A stretch of 6,099 nucleotides of DNA from Rhizobiales bacterium UBA3584 (GTDB lineage: Bacteria > Pseudomonadota > Alphaproteobacteria > Rhizobiales > Devosiaceae): the NCBI GenBank assembly GCA_002375765.1, contig DFMV01000041.1, forward strand, positions 5,591 to 11,689, written 5' to 3'. Below, in pieces: positions 6,007-6,099 of the stretch (positions are counted from its first letter, which is position 1; every line of letters starts with the position of its first letter). A model generated the notes under the pieces. The model was not told the DNA's origin. It searched no databases and saw only the letters and a program-made list of their open reading frames with translations. The position numbers were made by a program, and so were the translations under genes.

Positions 6007-6099
6007 TTATTCAGCGGCGGCGCGCGAAACGTCCTTGGCAAGCACGGCTTCGAAAGCGTCCTCGATGATGTCGAGACCCTTGTCGAGCTGGGCGATATC
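6007..6099 (-). CDS. ectB: L-2,4-diaminobutyrate transaminase EctB (C-terminal 30 residues only)
   Basis: EctB is a PLP-dependent aminotransferase converting L-aspartate-beta-semialdehyde and glutamate to L-2,4-diaminobutyrate, the first committed ectoine step. Only the end is in the window: DIAQLDKGLDIIEDAFEAVL followed by a short Lys/Ala-rich tail and TAA at 6009-6007. The LDKGLDIIED segment resembles EctB C-termini, but 30 residues are thin evidence. The call rests mainly on position, immediately upstream of ectC in the same direction. The PLP lysine and the rest of the enzyme lie off the right edge, where ectA should precede it. Confidence 0.8.
   Translation of the reverse strand, partial: DIAQLDKGLDIIEDAFEAVLAKDVSRAAAE

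Overview
The window looks like a chromosomal segment of a GC-rich alphaproteobacterium, most likely of the order Hyphomicrobiales (Rhizobiales) and perhaps close to Devosia/Pelagibacterium. The order-level guess rests on high-GC codon use, an ectB-ectC-ectD-ask gene order, a TamA-type Omp85 protein and a short palindromic intergenic element of a kind common in rhizobial genomes. The genus-level guess is weak and comes from general resemblance only.

Layout from left to right. Positions 1-1052 (minus) hold the first 350 residues of tamA, an outer-membrane Omp85/BamA-superfamily protein that runs off the left edge. Positions 1191-2066 (minus) encode a secreted SLT-type lytic transglycosylase with a long Pro/Ala-rich tail. 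A 144-bp divergent gap containing inverted repeats separates it from rluA (2211-2882, plus), a short RluA-type pseudouridine synthase. rluA converges on the end of an ectoine/5-hydroxyectoine operon that occupies the rest of the window on the minus strand. Read in transcription order this operon is ectB (last 30 codons only, 6099-6007), ectC (5858-5457), ectD (5416-4490) and the ectoine-specialised aspartokinase ask (4412-2958). A strong intrinsic terminator follows ask at about 2929-2894. ectA and most of ectB should lie just beyond the right edge.

The operon works as one pathway. Ask phosphorylates L-aspartate and so feeds the aspartate-semialdehyde supply. EctB transaminates the semialdehyde to diaminobutyrate, and EctA (not in the window) acetylates that product. 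EctC closes the ring to give ectoine, and EctD hydroxylates ectoine to 5-hydroxyectoine. The catalytic and metal-binding residues that can be checked in EctC and EctD are all present, so the pathway looks functional. It indicates an organism that meets osmotic or thermal stress.

The least routine part of the window is non-coding. A roughly 105-bp palindromic element with matching ends (5893-5997) lies between ectB and ectC and carries a perfect 11-bp-arm palindrome. Smaller inverted repeats lie between ectD and ask, in front of rluA and in front of tamA. I see no undescribed multi-gene system here: every sizeable gene belongs to a recognised family.
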